Source of the DNA: Amorphophallus konjac | Taxonomy: Eukaryota; Streptophyta; Magnoliopsida; Alismatales; Araceae | Length of the DNA: 64,000 nt | NCBI GenBank assembly: GCA_022559845.1 | Contig: CM040126.1 | Location: forward strand, 45,936,458-46,000,457 | Direction: 5' to 3' | Position numbers and translations under genes: made by a program | Notes under the pieces: generated by a model | Databases searched by the model: none | Told to the model about the DNA's origin: nothing | Seen by the model: the letters and a program-made list of their open reading frames with translations, nothing else | Part shown: positions 21,521 to 33,693 of the stretch, piece by piece | Position numbering within the stretch: position 1 is the stretch's first letter | How the letters are laid out: each line of letters begins with the position of its first letter

Positions 21521-21804
21521 ACACTAATGCAAGAATGATGCACTTAGACCTAACCAATATCCGGTACGTGGCGGAGATAAGCGACCCGAAGATCACTCGC
21601 GCAAGTACGCTACCTTCCCGATAGGCGTAACCTAATGTTCGGGCAACGCCTTTTAATATACCGAGCTATTGGGTGAAATGCAATTTGAAACATTCTTTTT
21701 TTTTGTTTTGACAATGATGATGATCCTAGACTCGACTTAGACCATGATGCATGTAAGACATATGCAATGACTACCCTAGACTCAACCTGGCTCTGATACC
21801 AAAC
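21521..21804 (-). other. Leader and primer binding site of chromovirus B
   Basis: The PBS reads TGGTATCAGAGCCAGG on the minus strand (21786-21801), complementary to the 3' end of plant initiator tRNA-Met, two or three bases from the LTR end. The remainder is untranslated leader with an A-rich tract (about 21690-21705). Confidence 0.9.
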
Positions 21805-24099
21805 TGATGCGGGACGGACACGGGAGACGACACTATACAGTGCCACCCTCGGACTCTAGATGAAGACGCGACCAACAATACACACCAGGGAGACACTAAG
21901 CCCGACACTACGAGCTCCTAGTGGCAAAACGTCGCTAACAGAAGTACAAGCTCACTCGGCGTCCCATGCGAGGGAAAGCGTGGATCGTGCGCGGTTAAGG
22001 AACCGGCAGAGTTCAAGGTAGTCAGACTCACTTCCGGACTCGGATCGAGTCGCGGGACGGTCACTCTCATGCTCACAGCGGTGACATGGACACACGGGCT
22101 AGGAACCTACACTCTCGGCAGCAGCCTAAGACCGTATACTAGCTAAGCAATGTAACGCCAAGAAGTTCGGATCATTACCTCCACACACCCGGCGTGGCGA
22201 AGACAACCCCGGCCAATCACGGACTCCCGGTTAACACAATTTTACAGAAATACAACCATTTGACCCACTCCACGCAGGGAGGTAAAAGGTCACATGCAGG
22301 GCCCGGGAATCACGCTAATTGGGTTGACAGGCAGCATCTTGATGTCGCCCGGCGGTGCCGAACTCCGCGTTTTAGTGCTTTCCGAACGGCGGGTTCTGCG
22401 GGCCCGTGGGGCCCACGGGTGGCGCTGGCCTCCGGATCTACGGAGGTGGGTCCCACTGTGATGGAGACCCCTGGTGGCGCGCCTCCACGGACGGCGGTCG
22501 GCCGGAGACACCGATTGGGGGCCGGTCGGGTCCCGATCTCAAGTTGTGGAACTGGCTGCCCACGGATTTCAGTTCTGTTTTCCCTGCGCGCGCTCCGGCG
22601 AAAACAGCCGCTGCGGTCGATCCCGACGTCGGATCGGGACGCATGAGCTATCGTTGGAAAGCTCTCTTCAAATGCTTCAATCTAGACGCAGAGAGATCTG
22701 ATGGATCTAGTCAGATCTAGACTTTAATGAATTTACAAATCCCTGTTGTACAGTAACTGAGACATCAGATTTACAGGGTACTTGTCTGAGAACCACCATT
22801 GAACGCCTACTTTCCGTAGGAATCAGACTTCAAGCTCTTCTTCAACTTTGTAGATAATCAAACCATGAAGCTGGGACAATTTTTGGAATTGGATTCCGAG
22901 GTGGTGGTGATTTGATAGGATTTTTGGAGTGTCTGGTGGTCAGATCTGGGAACTGGGGAACAGAACTGTAGCTAGGACTGAGAACGAATTTTAGAAAATA
23001 TGAAATGGATGAACCAAAAATTAAAAAAAATGGTGGATGAAGGGATGGATGTAAGGAACACCCAGTTAAATTGGGAGAACCAAAGAAAATCAAAAAAAGG
23101 ACCTAAGACTTAAAACTCGGGGCGGGTGGAAATGGAAACAGACAGTAGACAGATCTGGAAACTGTGATTGGACAAAAATAAAAAAATACCAAATGAGATC
23201 TTTATGACCAACCAAAATTCTGAGGACGTTCTGGACACCTCTGGGAGATCCAGTAAAAGTTCCAGCTCGATCTGAGGTCGTGGCGGAGACTGGAATTTCG
23301 TGGAAGTGGCTGTGGTACTGCACGGACAGAACTCCGGCGGTGGCGATGGCGGCTCGTGGCGGCGGCGGCGGCGACCGGAACTGATAGGGTGGAGTCTCAC
23401 CACCAGAGGGAAGCCTTCACAGCTTCAAGAGGGAGGGGGAGAGGAGAAGGGGGCGGCCTAGGCCTGCTCAAGGGATTTTTTTCAACTTTCAAATGGCATT
23501 AATTCATCAAAAATGGAAATTACAAGCATATATAGGTCACCAATCTAATCAATCCTCCACCGTTGGATCTAGGGATGGGAGATGGAGGGCTGGGATTGCT
23601 TGTGACCATCCACAAAAATTAAAATTGAAAAAAAACAAGGAGGGGGGCGGCCTATTGACTTTATTGGCAAGGGGGGGCAAGTTTGACATGGTAGGTGGGA
23701 GGTGGGTGGCCATCTTGGACTTTCCAAGTCACTTGTCTCCCATGTGTCTTTTACCATTCAAACTTCTAGATGCTCCATGTGGCATGTTGACTGGCCCCAT
23801 GTGGGACCCTAGGCTGAGGTGGCCCAATGGGGTGGGGCCTGGGGGGCCCGTGGGGCCCACGGGGTTCGAATTACACATAAGCCCCTATTACAATCAAAAT
23901 GGCAAACCGAATGCAACGAAATAAACACAAATTAAACACACATAAAGTCTAACTAAATATAATAAATGGGGAGGCTCAAGGCGGAGTCTCCAGGCTGTCT
24001 CCGAGCCAGATGGATGCTAAGGTGGCTCTAGTCGTGCTCCTCGTGCGGTACCGGTGGCTCGTCGGCTCGTGTCTCGCATGTGCTCGGGTGTCCGCACCA
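21805..24099 (-). repeat. 5' LTR of chromovirus B
   Basis: This is the partner of 16991-19278. The minus-strand TATA is at about 23526-23538. The minus-strand start TGGTGCGGACACC lies at 24099, directly followed on the plus strand by the target duplication CTTAG. Confidence 0.92.
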
Positions 24100-24104
24100 C
24101 TTAG

Positions 24105-24160
24105 ACTATGCAAGACTTATGCAACGACTACCCTAGACTCGACTTGCTCTGATACCAAAC
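24105..24160 (-). other. Primer binding site and first leader bases of chromovirus A
   Basis: These bases connect A's 5' LTR to the B insertion point. The PBS TGGTATCAGAGC on the minus strand lies at 24146-24157. The sequence continues logically at 16985, left of B. Confidence 0.9.
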
Positions 24161-26426
24161 TGATGCGGGACGGACTGAGGAGACGATGCTATATGAGACG
24201 GACACGACTCGACCAGCAAAGACACGACTACTAGAGCGACTTCGGCTCGACACTAAGAGCTCCTATGGGCTACACGTCGCTAACAGAAGTGCAAACTCAC
24301 TCGTCGTCCCAAGCGAGGGAAAGCGTGGATCGTGCGCGGTTAAGGAACTGGCAGAGTTCAAGGTAGTCTGACTCAACTTCCGGACTCGGATCGAGTCGCG
24401 GGACGGGTCACTCTCACACTCACAGCGGCGACATGAACACACGGGCTAGGAACCTACACTCTCGCAGCGGCATAAGACCGTATACTAGCTAAGCAAAGTA
24501 ACACCGAGAAGTTTAGACCGTTACCTCCACGCACACGGCGTGGCAAAGACAACCCCGGTCGATTTACGGACTCCCGGTTAAACAATTTTACAGTGGTACA
24601 AATATTTGACCCACTCCACGCATGGAGGTAATAGGTCACATGTGGGGCCCGGGAATCGCGCGAATCGGGTTGACAGGCAGCATCTTGATGTCGCCCGGCG
24701 GTGCCGAACACGCGTCTAAAGTGCTGTCCGGACGGCGTGATCTACGGGTCCGTGGGGCCCACGGATGGCGCTATCTTCCCAGCCTGCTGGGGTGGGTCCC
24801 ACTGTGATGGGGACCCCTTATGGCGCGCCTCCCTAGACGGCAGTCGGCCGGAAACTCCGGTCGGTGGCCGATCGGCTCCAATCTCCACGTTGTGAAGTGG
24901 CTGCCCACGGATTCTGGTTTCTGTTTTTCAGCACGCGCTCCGGCGAGATCGGCCGCTGCAACCAATCCCGATGTCGGATTGGGGCACAGGAGCTATCGCT
25001 GGAAAGCTCTCTTGAAATCCTTCAATCTAGGCCTGAAGAGAAGACCTGGATCTGCGCGGATCTAGCCTTTGTTAAATTTTTAAGTTCCTGTTGTACAGTA
25101 CTTGAACTCTCAGATCAGTAGGTGAGTTATCTGAGAACTACCGTTGACCATGAGGTAGAAGTCAGATTCAGATCCTGAGCTCTTCACCAAAGTTTTATGG
25201 ATTTGAACAAGGAAAACGGCCATAATTTTTTTGGAAGGATTGGAGGAGGCTATGATTTGTTATGATTTATATACTGGAGGGTGGTCGGATCTGGAAACTG
25301 ATAGATAGCACTGTAGATGGATCTGAAAATGATTTTTATAAAATAGGTGGAGGGCTGATCAAAAATCAAGCAAAATCGTGGGTGGAGGGGTTGATGGGTA
25401 GAACACCCAGTAAAATTGGGAGCTTTAGGAAAAATCACAAAAGGGATCGAAGATGGAGAACTCAGGAAAGATGGAAATCAGATCTGAAACTGGTAGATCG
25501 GAAATTGAAAGTTGGACGAAAATGGAAAATTTTAAAAAGTAAACTAGAAGGCCAACCGAATTTTTTGTGGTGTGGTTGACATCCCTAGAACATCCCCTCC
25601 AAATTTGGTGCCTAGAAGATCACGAGGGAGAGCTGTAAAATTCGGACAAGCTGATGTTGCACTGCGCGGACAGAATACCGATGAGAACCGTGGCGGTGCG
25701 AGGGCGGCACGATGGCGGCGACGGCGATCACCGGAACGATAAGAGAGGCGTCACACCTCAGAATGGCAACCGTCACAGCTGCAAGGGGGAGAGGGAGGAG
25801 AGAGGAGGGGTGCGCCCAAGGGCTTGCTCTAAGAAAATTTCTGATTTCAAATGGCATTAATTCTTCCAAATGGGAAAATACAAGGCTTTATAGGTTACAT
25901 ATCAAATCTATTATCCACCATTGGATCTAGGGATGGGGAAATGAATGGCCTAGATTAAGTGTGACCAACACACACACAAAAATAAATAAAATACAAGGGG
26001 GGGGCGGCCTATTGACCAAGGGGACATGGTTGACATGGTAGGTGGCCTACCTTGGACTTTGAAGTCCAATTGTCTCCCATGTGTCATTTACCATTCAACT
26101 CTTCTAGATGCCTCCATTTGACATGTTGACTGACCCCACATGGGGCCCTAGGCTGAGGTGGATCAATGGGAGGGGTCTGGTGGGGCCCGTGGGATCCGGG
26201 GGTCCCATTTTGCAAATAAACCCCTCTTACAATCAAAATTACAAACCGAATAAAATGAAACAAACATACATTACACGCAAATAAAGTCTAAACAAATATG
26301 ATAAATGTCGAGACTCAAGGGGGAGTCTCCAGGCTGTCTCTGAGTCAGATGGACGCTGAAGTGGCTCGTGTCATGCTCCGCGTGCGGTACCGGCAGCTCG
26401 GCGTAACTGCTCGGGTGTCCGCACCA
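24161..26426 (-). repeat. 5' LTR of chromovirus A
   Basis: This is the partner of 12018-14279. A minus-strand TATA CCTATAAAGCC lies at about 25885-25895. It ends at 26426, directly before the GAATC duplication of element C sequence. Confidence 0.92.
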
Positions 26427-26431
26427 GAATC

Positions 26432-27620
26432 ACGGTACTCCCTCAAAACCTTGATCAGCTCCTCTTCAACCTGAGGAGGGAGACTAGCAGAAATGATTAT
26501 GGGCCTGGGGTCCTCTTCGGTTCCAAGATTAATCTCTTTAGTGGGTTCATCCACTGCCGTTGATGGTTCATCAAATCTCTTTAAACCTTGCGCGTACAGG
26601 TCGGCAATGTCATCCACCTCGCTTTCCTCATCATCGGCTGGGTCCTTCTCATCTATGACTTCATATACACCTAACCCATCATTACTCCACACCCCTTCTA
26701 CTTCCTCATCATCTTCTAAAACTATGGCGGTCTCTACAAACTCAGGGCATTTAAGAAGGGCATGACATCTCTGAGCTAAATCTTGGAGGAACCTATCTGG
26801 AACTGATTTAAAATGGCGCATCACAGAGTGCGCCGCAGACATGGATGGGCTGACCAAACTAGAACTAGACTCTACCCCAACTGACTCAACTAACCTGGGA
26901 GACTCTGCACACCGTACATCTAACCTAGGAGATAAGAAGTCTACTGGGAAAAGAGCAGGGGTCTCATCCCCCTGGGGAGATGGGCAGAACATAGCGTAAT
27001 CCTCCATTGAAACCTCTGTTTTAAAATTGGCATTTTTTTTGGAAGTCGGAGGAGATCACGCAACAGGAAGAAGAAGAAGGGGGAGGAGGGAGTTGCATGG
27101 AAAACAGATCGGGGAAGATACAATCGAAGAATGGGTCGGAAGATGAAAACCACATTTCATGGAGTTGGGCAGTGGGGGAAGGAGGAGTAAACAGAGTGGA
27201 TAAGTCAACGGGTGGGCAGCGCCCACATGCACAAGGAACAAATAGGACTTCAAACGGTCTTTCCGTAAAGTACAGGTCGACCATGATCGGAGGGGAACGG
27301 GGAACAAACCCCAATTGCTGAAGTAAGGAGGCAAGACGGGACGGGGACAAAGAAAAGGTAGTGATGGAGCTCCCTACTTCCCGTGGCCTCTGGCGAACTA
27401 GCTGAGTTGGAGAATGCTTCACCAACTGCATCTCCATCTCTTTCGAACAAGCTTCCTCTTCCTGGGACAGCTTCTCAAGACAACTGTAAAAGTCTTCCAT
27501 GTCACCCACCAGCCCCTTCAGTGGCAGCGATGGGTCAGCAATAGCATAGGTGGCGTCAGTCTTCACATCAGAACATGGCGGCGGCTTCTTCAAGGTACCA
27601 GGCTGCAATGGGCCTTTCAC
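26432..27620 (-). pseudogene. pol: Tat pol, protease-RT linker region
   Basis: Two frames (27021-27620 and 26432-27007) cover the region between protease and RT of element C. The second ends EPTKEINLGTEEDPRPIIIS, then PPQVEEELIKVLREYRDS, which is the standard lead-in to FAWSYEDM in Tat pol. That continuation is at 12017 on the other side of chromovirus A. A frameshift and a stop separate the two frames near 27007-27021. The middle part (LGFVPRSPPIMVDLYFTERP, Pro/Ser-rich) has no known role. Confidence 0.75.
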
Positions 27621-27638
27621 AAAGTGTTGACGGTAGTC

Positions 27639-28261
27639 TCACGTCAGTGGCCCGGAGTCTCCCAGTATGGACAGCACTGACTTCCGGTAGCCAAGGCCTC
27701 TCCGGCTAATTTTCCTGCCTTTAGGGACGGGCTTAGTCCGCCCCTGCAATTGTGCGCCGAGGCCCAAGCCTGGCTGATAGCCCAATTTTAAAATCATATG
27801 CCACCCTTTTGAATCTCGAATCTTGGACTTAATTTTCACATTTACCGGTGCAGTGGCGGGCTTGCGTGACGCATATGCCCATGAATAATTTAAGTCCATC
27901 ACGGAAAGAACTGGCCTGTTACTCAGCCACAAGGTGGGAAGAATCTTATCTATAATCACATCAACGGACTGGACTGTGGAGATAGTCTTCACCTTAACTA
28001 CCCGACCTTGAAATGGGAACTTAAGGCATTGGTGGGCAGTTGAAGGCATAACATTCAAACTATCTATCCATGGACGACCCAGAATTGCCTTGAACATCGG
28101 GTCTATGTCCTGTACGTAAAACTCCACGTCCATCACCAAAGGCCCTAGCTCGGCCTGAACTGTCACCCGTGACAAGCTCGTCTCGAGTTGTCATATGCTG
28201 CAATTGTGGTTGGCGTTGGCCTAAGCATATCTTCGGAGATATTGTAGGCACGCAGTGTACT
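27639..28261 (-). pseudogene. pol: Tat protease C-terminal part with G-patch
   Basis: LGPLVMDVEFYVQDID and FKAILGRPWIDSLNVMPST form the second half of a retropepsin; ILGRPW is the conserved C-terminal motif. Further on, GWHMILKLGYQPGLGLGAQL with following glycines matches the G-patch found after protease in many plant Tat elements (an RNA-associated glycine-rich module). The junction with the N-terminal half (near 28175-28262) is frameshifted. A TGA ends the frame at 27639. Confidence 0.8.
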
Positions 28262-29119
28262 TTATGGACACACATTTATCGATGCTCCCGTGTCCACAAG
28301 GGCTGATTCAACTGCTACCTTGTTCAAAGAAATAGTAATGCAGAGTGGCATCTGTCGTGCCTCTGGGGGCGCCAGTTCTGACTCAGAGAATGAAATGGAA
28401 GGCCCCCTTGTAATTGTTGCCAACACTAATGGCAAACTGTCTACCGCCACGTCCTCGCTAACCATAACTTTCTGCAAAAAAGCCCTTATGGAATCTTGAT
28501 GTAGCGTGGACCTTTTAATTAGCTCCAGAACTGATATTTTGGCCGGCATCCGGTCCAAGTGCTGTAGCAAGTCATACTTCGTGCCCGGCACGGGGTCTAC
28601 TTCTTCTGCTTCGACTGTAGAGAAAGGGACTTGGGGGTTGGGTGCAGATGCACCAGAGGAAGGGTAAACTCTATGGAATGGACGCCCGCTCCGGAGGGCG
28701 CATTGTCGTGCCGACACGGCATCAGATGGACCCCCGATTGGCCTAGTGGAGTGAGTGGAAGGGGTAGAAACGGGGGTGAGGATAATAGAGGTTGGCCTAA
28801 CGGGCCCTGGTGGAGTGGTAATGGGTGAAGGGTTAAGCGGAGGGATGACAACGGAGGGTATGGCGTGCGATGGTGGAAGGACTGACAGAATGGTGGGGAA
28901 CGTGGGGGGTGCAATAGGTGATTGGGAAAGGACAGTGGGTGGAGCGGTGGCCATGGTGGTGGCCCGGAGAATGGAAGGAACAGAAGGTGCGGGGAAGTTG
29001 GTGTGGTGGAAGGCCAAGAGGTGAGCCGGGATCTCATCATCAAAAGACCACCCAGCGTTAGGGGCTGGGTGGTGAACTACATTCACTTGAGCCGGTGCCG
29101 GCGGCCGTTGTTGATGTTG
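28262..29119 (-). pseudogene. pol: Tat gag-protease linker and protease active site
   Basis: A long Pro/Ser/Thr-rich linker is followed by LQHLDRMPAKISVLELIKRS, a segment commonly found before Tat protease. Then ALVDTGASINVCP carries the DTGA active-site motif of aspartic proteases. The frame is interrupted just after it. Upstream it is separated from gag by a TAG at 29120. Confidence 0.85.
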
Positions 29120-31135
29120 CTACTGAGGAGCGGGCGGATGTTCTGGCATGGGATTCTGATGAATCCCGAGGTCTTGGTGTTGTTGTTGCTGCTGTGAAGG
29201 TTGTTGTTGTTGAAGAGGTTGCTGGAACTGCTGCTGCTGAGGTGCTGCCTGCTGTGGCCTGGCTTGTCTTCTTCTTTCTTTTATGTCTTCAATCAATTTG
29301 TGCATTTGGGCCCAATCAATCCTCTGGCCCTCATGAAAATCATACACCAGATCTCTGAACTGGTAGCATCTCTCTATGGTGTGCCCGGGCTGCCAATGGT
29401 ATATGCAATACCTTGACTGGTCGGCTGTCGGATTCCAATTCTGACGCTCCGGAGGCAATTGAATGTCACCAGTGTACATCAAGGCCGAAAAGATGTCAGG
29501 GAGTGTTTCTGGAAGTGGCGGGTAATTGACTCTCTTGGGTCCCGGTTGAGCAGGCCCATAACCAGCGGGAGGAGGAACGTTATGGTATTGGGGTGGCTGT
29601 TGAGGCTGTGGTGGTGGAGGTGGTTATTGTGGGTGCTGAGGAGCTTGGAAAGTTGGTCGGAGAGCTTGTGGAGCGGAGAAGTGGGGGTTACGTGGGGGTT
29701 GTTGGAAACGGGGTGAAGCGGGCTAGTTAGGGAATTGAACAGCCTGGACCTACTCATTAGTTTGTACTCCCTCATTAACTGGGCCTTCGGATTTTCGGGT
29801 GGTTTTAGATTTCTGGGTCTCGAAAAGGGAATGGATGGGGGAGTCTTTGAATTGGGTCTGGATAAACCGGGCCCGACTGTACAACTGGTGCATGTTTGAA
29901 ATGTCGTTCATTACCAATATGTTCCGGAATGTCGGAGTGGCATTAGAAATCAACAATTTTACTTTTTCTTCCTCCGGGATCTGCTCGGGCACATGCGAGG
30001 CCATCTGCCTCCATCGATCTGCATACGCGGAAAAGCCCTCATCCGGCTTCATCTTCTCTGCAACTAGGTCTGTAAAAGAATACTCGGGACCAACCCGATC
30101 CTGGAATCTCTGAATAAACTTCTCCTTCACGGTCTTGAAACTTTATGCCTCCTCCAAAGGCAAGGTGTAGAACCATTCAAGGGCGACCCCGTCCAAGGAT
30201 CAGCGGAACAAATACACCATCAGGCAGTCATCATGTTAGAATTGCACGGATTCATAGAGGAACTCCCTGACATGAATAAACGGGTTGCCATTCCCGTCAT
30301 ATTTCCGGTACACGGGGAGCTCAGACTGGGGAGGAAAGCGAATGTCCCTGAAGTTAGGAATAGGGACATCGACTAGAGACTGCGGGCCGACCCGCTTGTG
30401 GAGGAGGTCAATCTGCTGCTGCATGGTAGCCCATTTGTCAAGAAGTTCTCGTTCTCGGGAAGGAGGAGATACGGCAGGAAAGGCGGATCCAAAGTATGGA
30501 GCCGAAGGGTAAACTGACTGAGGGGACAGCCCACAAGATGGATAATGGGCCAGGGAAGAGCCCATATCTGCGTGAGCCAATTGGGCAGCCCCGGGTTGCA
30601 GACGAACGAAATTGCCCGGGGCCACGAGGGCCTGCGGCACTGGAGAGATGGTGGTGTAAGGATCAACATAAGAACCGGAGGGGATCTGAGTCTTCCCCTT
30701 ATCAAGTGGCTGATGGGCCGAGGTAGAAGCCTGGCCCGCTTCCATGGTGGAGAATCGAAGAGCCTGAGGTCGGATAGGAGTAAGATCGATGGGGGCCGCA
30801 GAGGTGGCCCCTAATCCAACAATCGGGGAAGTGGAAGTGGCGACAGCAGTCGTGCCAGAAGAGAGTATTGAAGGCGGGGCATCTGCCCCTTGCAGAGCCT
30901 GTTTCAAAAGGTGGAGTTGGGTTGGATCAAGCTGGGCCATCATGTTAAGAATCTGATTGGCCGAATTCTGTGAAGAAGAACCAGAAAGGGAGGGTTGAGG
31001 GCCCTCGATGACAATGGTCGGGAGAGGAGGGGCAGTCCCCTCTCCTCCCAGCACAAGGGTGACCCTAGGCGGGTCCTCGAGAAGTCCCTGAGGGAGGGAA
31101 TCCTCATGGGAATGGGAGAAGTTGTAGGCCGACAT
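29120..31135 (-). pseudogene. gag: Tat-lineage gag, broken by at least five stops
   Basis: The likely start is MSAYNFSHSHEDSL at about 31133. An N-terminal Pro/Ser-rich region leads to the capsid-like core with PVYRKYDGNGNPFIHVREFL, then stops at about 30236, 30190 and 30145. The core resumes with EKFIQRFQDRVGPEYSFTDL, FSAYADRWRQMASHVP and VKLLISNATPTFRNIL (29750-30130). After more stops comes a C-terminal CIYHWQPGHTIERCYQ, the knuckle-like motif of Tat gag, and a Gln-rich tail (29120-29482). The domain order is normal; the stops make the gene dead. Confidence 0.85.
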
Positions 31136-31423
31136 GGTGGGTGAAGAATCGAATAGGGGATTGAGATAGGAAAAGAAATGCGAGTTGCCCCTAGGAGATG
31201 ATCCTGAGGGTGCGAAGCAACTCCACATACACTGACGGCAATGGGGGAAGAGAAAACAATCAGTCCTAAGCAAAGAGCTAAAACAAACAACTCAAATGAG
31301 ATGCACACAATGGAGGGGAGAGATGAGAGGAGAATCAACCAATTACGCAACCAAGTTTTCAAATGATGCGCGCAAGGTTTTATAAATTCTCCCTCTTTGG
31401 ACCTTGGTGAATTAATTAAAACT
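31136..31423 (-). other. Leader of Tat element C, gag-proximal part
   Basis: This is non-coding sequence upstream of the gag start on the minus strand. It is cut at 31424-31428 (TGAGT) by the Tekay-like element and continues at 42926. Confidence 0.7.
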
Positions 31424-32376
31424 TGAGTTGTAATGCCCCGTGTTTTTCGGATCTAGATCTATGAGTTTCAGATCGTCTTTCCATGTGTTTCGTATTTGAG
31501 TCCGATCGGGCTTCGGACTATTTTTACCAGATTGTCGGACCCACTGGTGGTGTGCATGTGTGTTTCCTTGGGTCCGTGGTGTTGTGAGGAGCACACCGGT
31601 GATTTTCTATAATTTTTGGAGAGCCTTTGTGGGTCCCGGGTTGCGTTTGGGGTTTTACGCGTGTTTTCCGTCTGTACGACCTTTGGAATCTCGTACAGGG
31701 TGAACCGTTACGTTCTCCGACGTCGGGACGTTACCACAGCGATCAACGTGTTTCGAGGATAGCGGGGGTGTATTTTTCTATTTTTTGGTTATTTTTGAAA
31801 TTTTTGAATTTTCTATATAAACCCCCCTCCCCTTTTCTCTCTCCCCATCTCTCATTTCTCACCCTCTCCCTCTCTCTTCTCTCACGCTCTCTTCCTCCCC
31901 TCTCTTCTCCGGCAGTCGACGGAGCGAGGCGGGGGTTAGATGGAGGCAGTGCGGGTGAGGATGCAGGCGAGGATGGGCGAGGATCGAGGCGGTGGAGGCG
32001 TGGCGATGCTTGGGGGCGCATTCGTGAGCCGGCGAGGGTTTCGCGGTGATTTCTTCGTGGATCGGCGTCCACGGCACGTCGTTTCTTCGGTGAAGGTAGG
32101 GAGATGGACCCCCAGCTCGTGCGCTTCCTTTCCTGCAAGTTTTGTAGGCTACGGTGAGCCAAGCGGGTTTATTTGAGCAGTTTGGGGAAAATCCATATTT
32201 TTGGGGTGTGCGCCCGATCTACCGTTCTACTGCGTTTCGGACCGATTCGAGGGTCTAGATGCATTCTAAGGCCCATAGGGGAGCTTCCCCGTTGTTTTCC
32301 CCATCATCCGTGGATGATCGGGGCATGGAACAGAATTTTTGGTGTTAGTTCACCGTTTCGCCACCGAGACGCTGTG

Positions 32377-32966
32377 GCGGTCGTTCCAGTGACCGCCACA
32401 GGGTGTAACGTGCCTGGGCAGGTGCGTTACGCTCCCTTTGTTTTGGGTATTAGCGTTCGTGGGCCTGACGGCCCCATGATAGACCGCCACAGGGCTGTGA
32501 CGCCCTCATGCTAGACTGTTACGGTGATTCCGACCGTTGGTTTATGACCGTTGGGGGTCATAGATGCCTAACGCACTCAGAGTGGCGCGTCAGAGAAGCA
32601 TGACGCCCCTAGGCAGGAGCGTTAGAGCTAACGCATCCACCCTTCACCCTAGCGCGCCTGGGTAGGTGCGTTAGAGAGCGTGACGCACCGAATGACATGC
32701 GTCATGGCCTGTGTAGCTCCCTGGCCTAACGCACCGGAGTCAGTCCGTTAGGTGACGTAACGTCCCTGAAGGAGCGCGTTACGTTCAGTTTTCCCTCATG
32801 CCCTGACGCACCTGTTTAGGTCCGCCAGGTGCTGTGACGCACCAGCGTGGGTGCGTTACAGTTCGTTTCACACCGAGTGTCTGACGCTCCTGAGTTGGAC
32901 CGTCAGGGTGCTATGACGGCCTACCTTTGGACCGTTATGATCTGTGACGGCCCAAAGATAGACCGC
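32377..32966. repeat. Array of 20-nt hairpin dyads in the 5' LTR
   Basis: More than a dozen units share a 20-nt frame, (A/G)CG(C/G)-N12-(C/G)CG(T/C). Examples: GCGGTCGTTCCAGTGACCGC (32377, within an 11-bp perfect stem 32372-32401), ACGCTCCTGAGTTGGACCGT, ACGCACCAGCGTGGGTGCGT, ACGGCCTACCTTTGGACCGT, and ACGGCCCAAAGATAGACCGC (32947). Arms vary between units but remain largely complementary. The array lies downstream of the TATA box, so it would be transcribed. Confidence 0.85.
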
Positions 32967-33693
32967 CAGGCACTGTGTTATGCCGAAGTGGTTCTTCGTG
33001 ATTGCCGCGATCATTTCGCGTTGTGTAGGTCCCTAGTTGACCCGGTTGTGATCCAATGGTCGACTTGCGGTCTTGTGAATGCCCCAGACACCCGTGGGAT
33101 TCTGTGCCCATGTTTTGAGGGTGTCGGAAGGACCGTGCTACCTCATTTAGCGTGCCCATGGGTTTAAGAGTCCGGGTGACTCCTCGTGTGTCGGGCTTTT
33201 GTGTTACGCTTGACCGAGTCACCGTGTATCAGTGTGTGTGCGGTGGGGTCTCCCCCGCATGCCGTGAGTTTTCCTGGAAGATGATTCCCGAGTGGGCCAT
33301 GTGTTTGGCCTTGGACTGCGAGTCTAGTTATCGGCGTGGCAGCTTGTGCATTACCCTGGGAATCATGCTTCTGTGCTTTCTGTGTGGGCCATGTGTGTGG
33401 CGTTGGACCGCGAGTCCAGTTGCCCAGCCTGGGGCTGGAGGGTTCCCACTTTTCCCTGAGAGTGGGATTCGGTTTGGCGGCCTGTGAGCTACCTTGGGAA
33501 CCGTGCTTCTGTGTTTCTGCATGGTCGGGTGCGTAGCCCGTGGACTGTGAGTCCCGTTTCTTCTCCGACTATGGTCACCGTGCGACGGTGCTGGTACGTG
33601 GGATAGTCCACGTACTTTGTCGGGTTTGGACGTTGTTTGCCGTTGACTTGAGAGTCTACTCCTTCAGTGACCCTCCACTAGTCGTAGCCTACC

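Larger units (their letters stand above)
16991..24099 (-). mobile_element. Chromovirus B nested in the leader of A
   Basis: A complete 7109-bp minus-strand element is flanked by CTTAG at 16986-16990 and 24100-24104. Its LTRs are 16991-19278 and 21805-24099; both begin TGATGCGGGACGGACACGGG on the plus strand, a subtype distinct from A's LTRs. The PBS lies at 21786-21801 (initiator tRNA-Met) and the polypurine tract at about 19279-19290. Contents are gag-like ORF 20012-21520 and chromodomain fragment 19130-19930, with the same pol deletion as A. It is from the same family as A and younger than A. Confidence 0.93.
12018..26426 (-). mobile_element. Chromovirus A: gag plus chromodomain, non-autonomous, host of element B
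   Basis: A complete minus-strand LTR element is flanked by a 5-bp target duplication GAATC at 12013-12017 and 26427-26431. Its LTRs are 12018-14279 and 24161-26426; they share the start TGATGCGGGACGGACTGAGG as read on the plus strand. The PBS is complementary to initiator tRNA-Met (24146-24157). The polypurine tract (GGGGAGAAT on the minus strand, about 14280-14290) abuts the 3' LTR. Internal coding is only gag (14960-16678) and a chromodomain integrase tail (14141-14923); protease, RT, RNase H and most of integrase are missing. Element B is inserted in its leader. Without B, A is about 7.3 kb. It interrupts RT of element C, so it is younger than C. Confidence 0.92.

Noticed and set aside
12018..26426. 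Tandem LTR array formed by unequal recombination
   Set aside because: LTR subtypes pair outer with outer and inner with inner, and the inner element has its own target duplication CTTAG.
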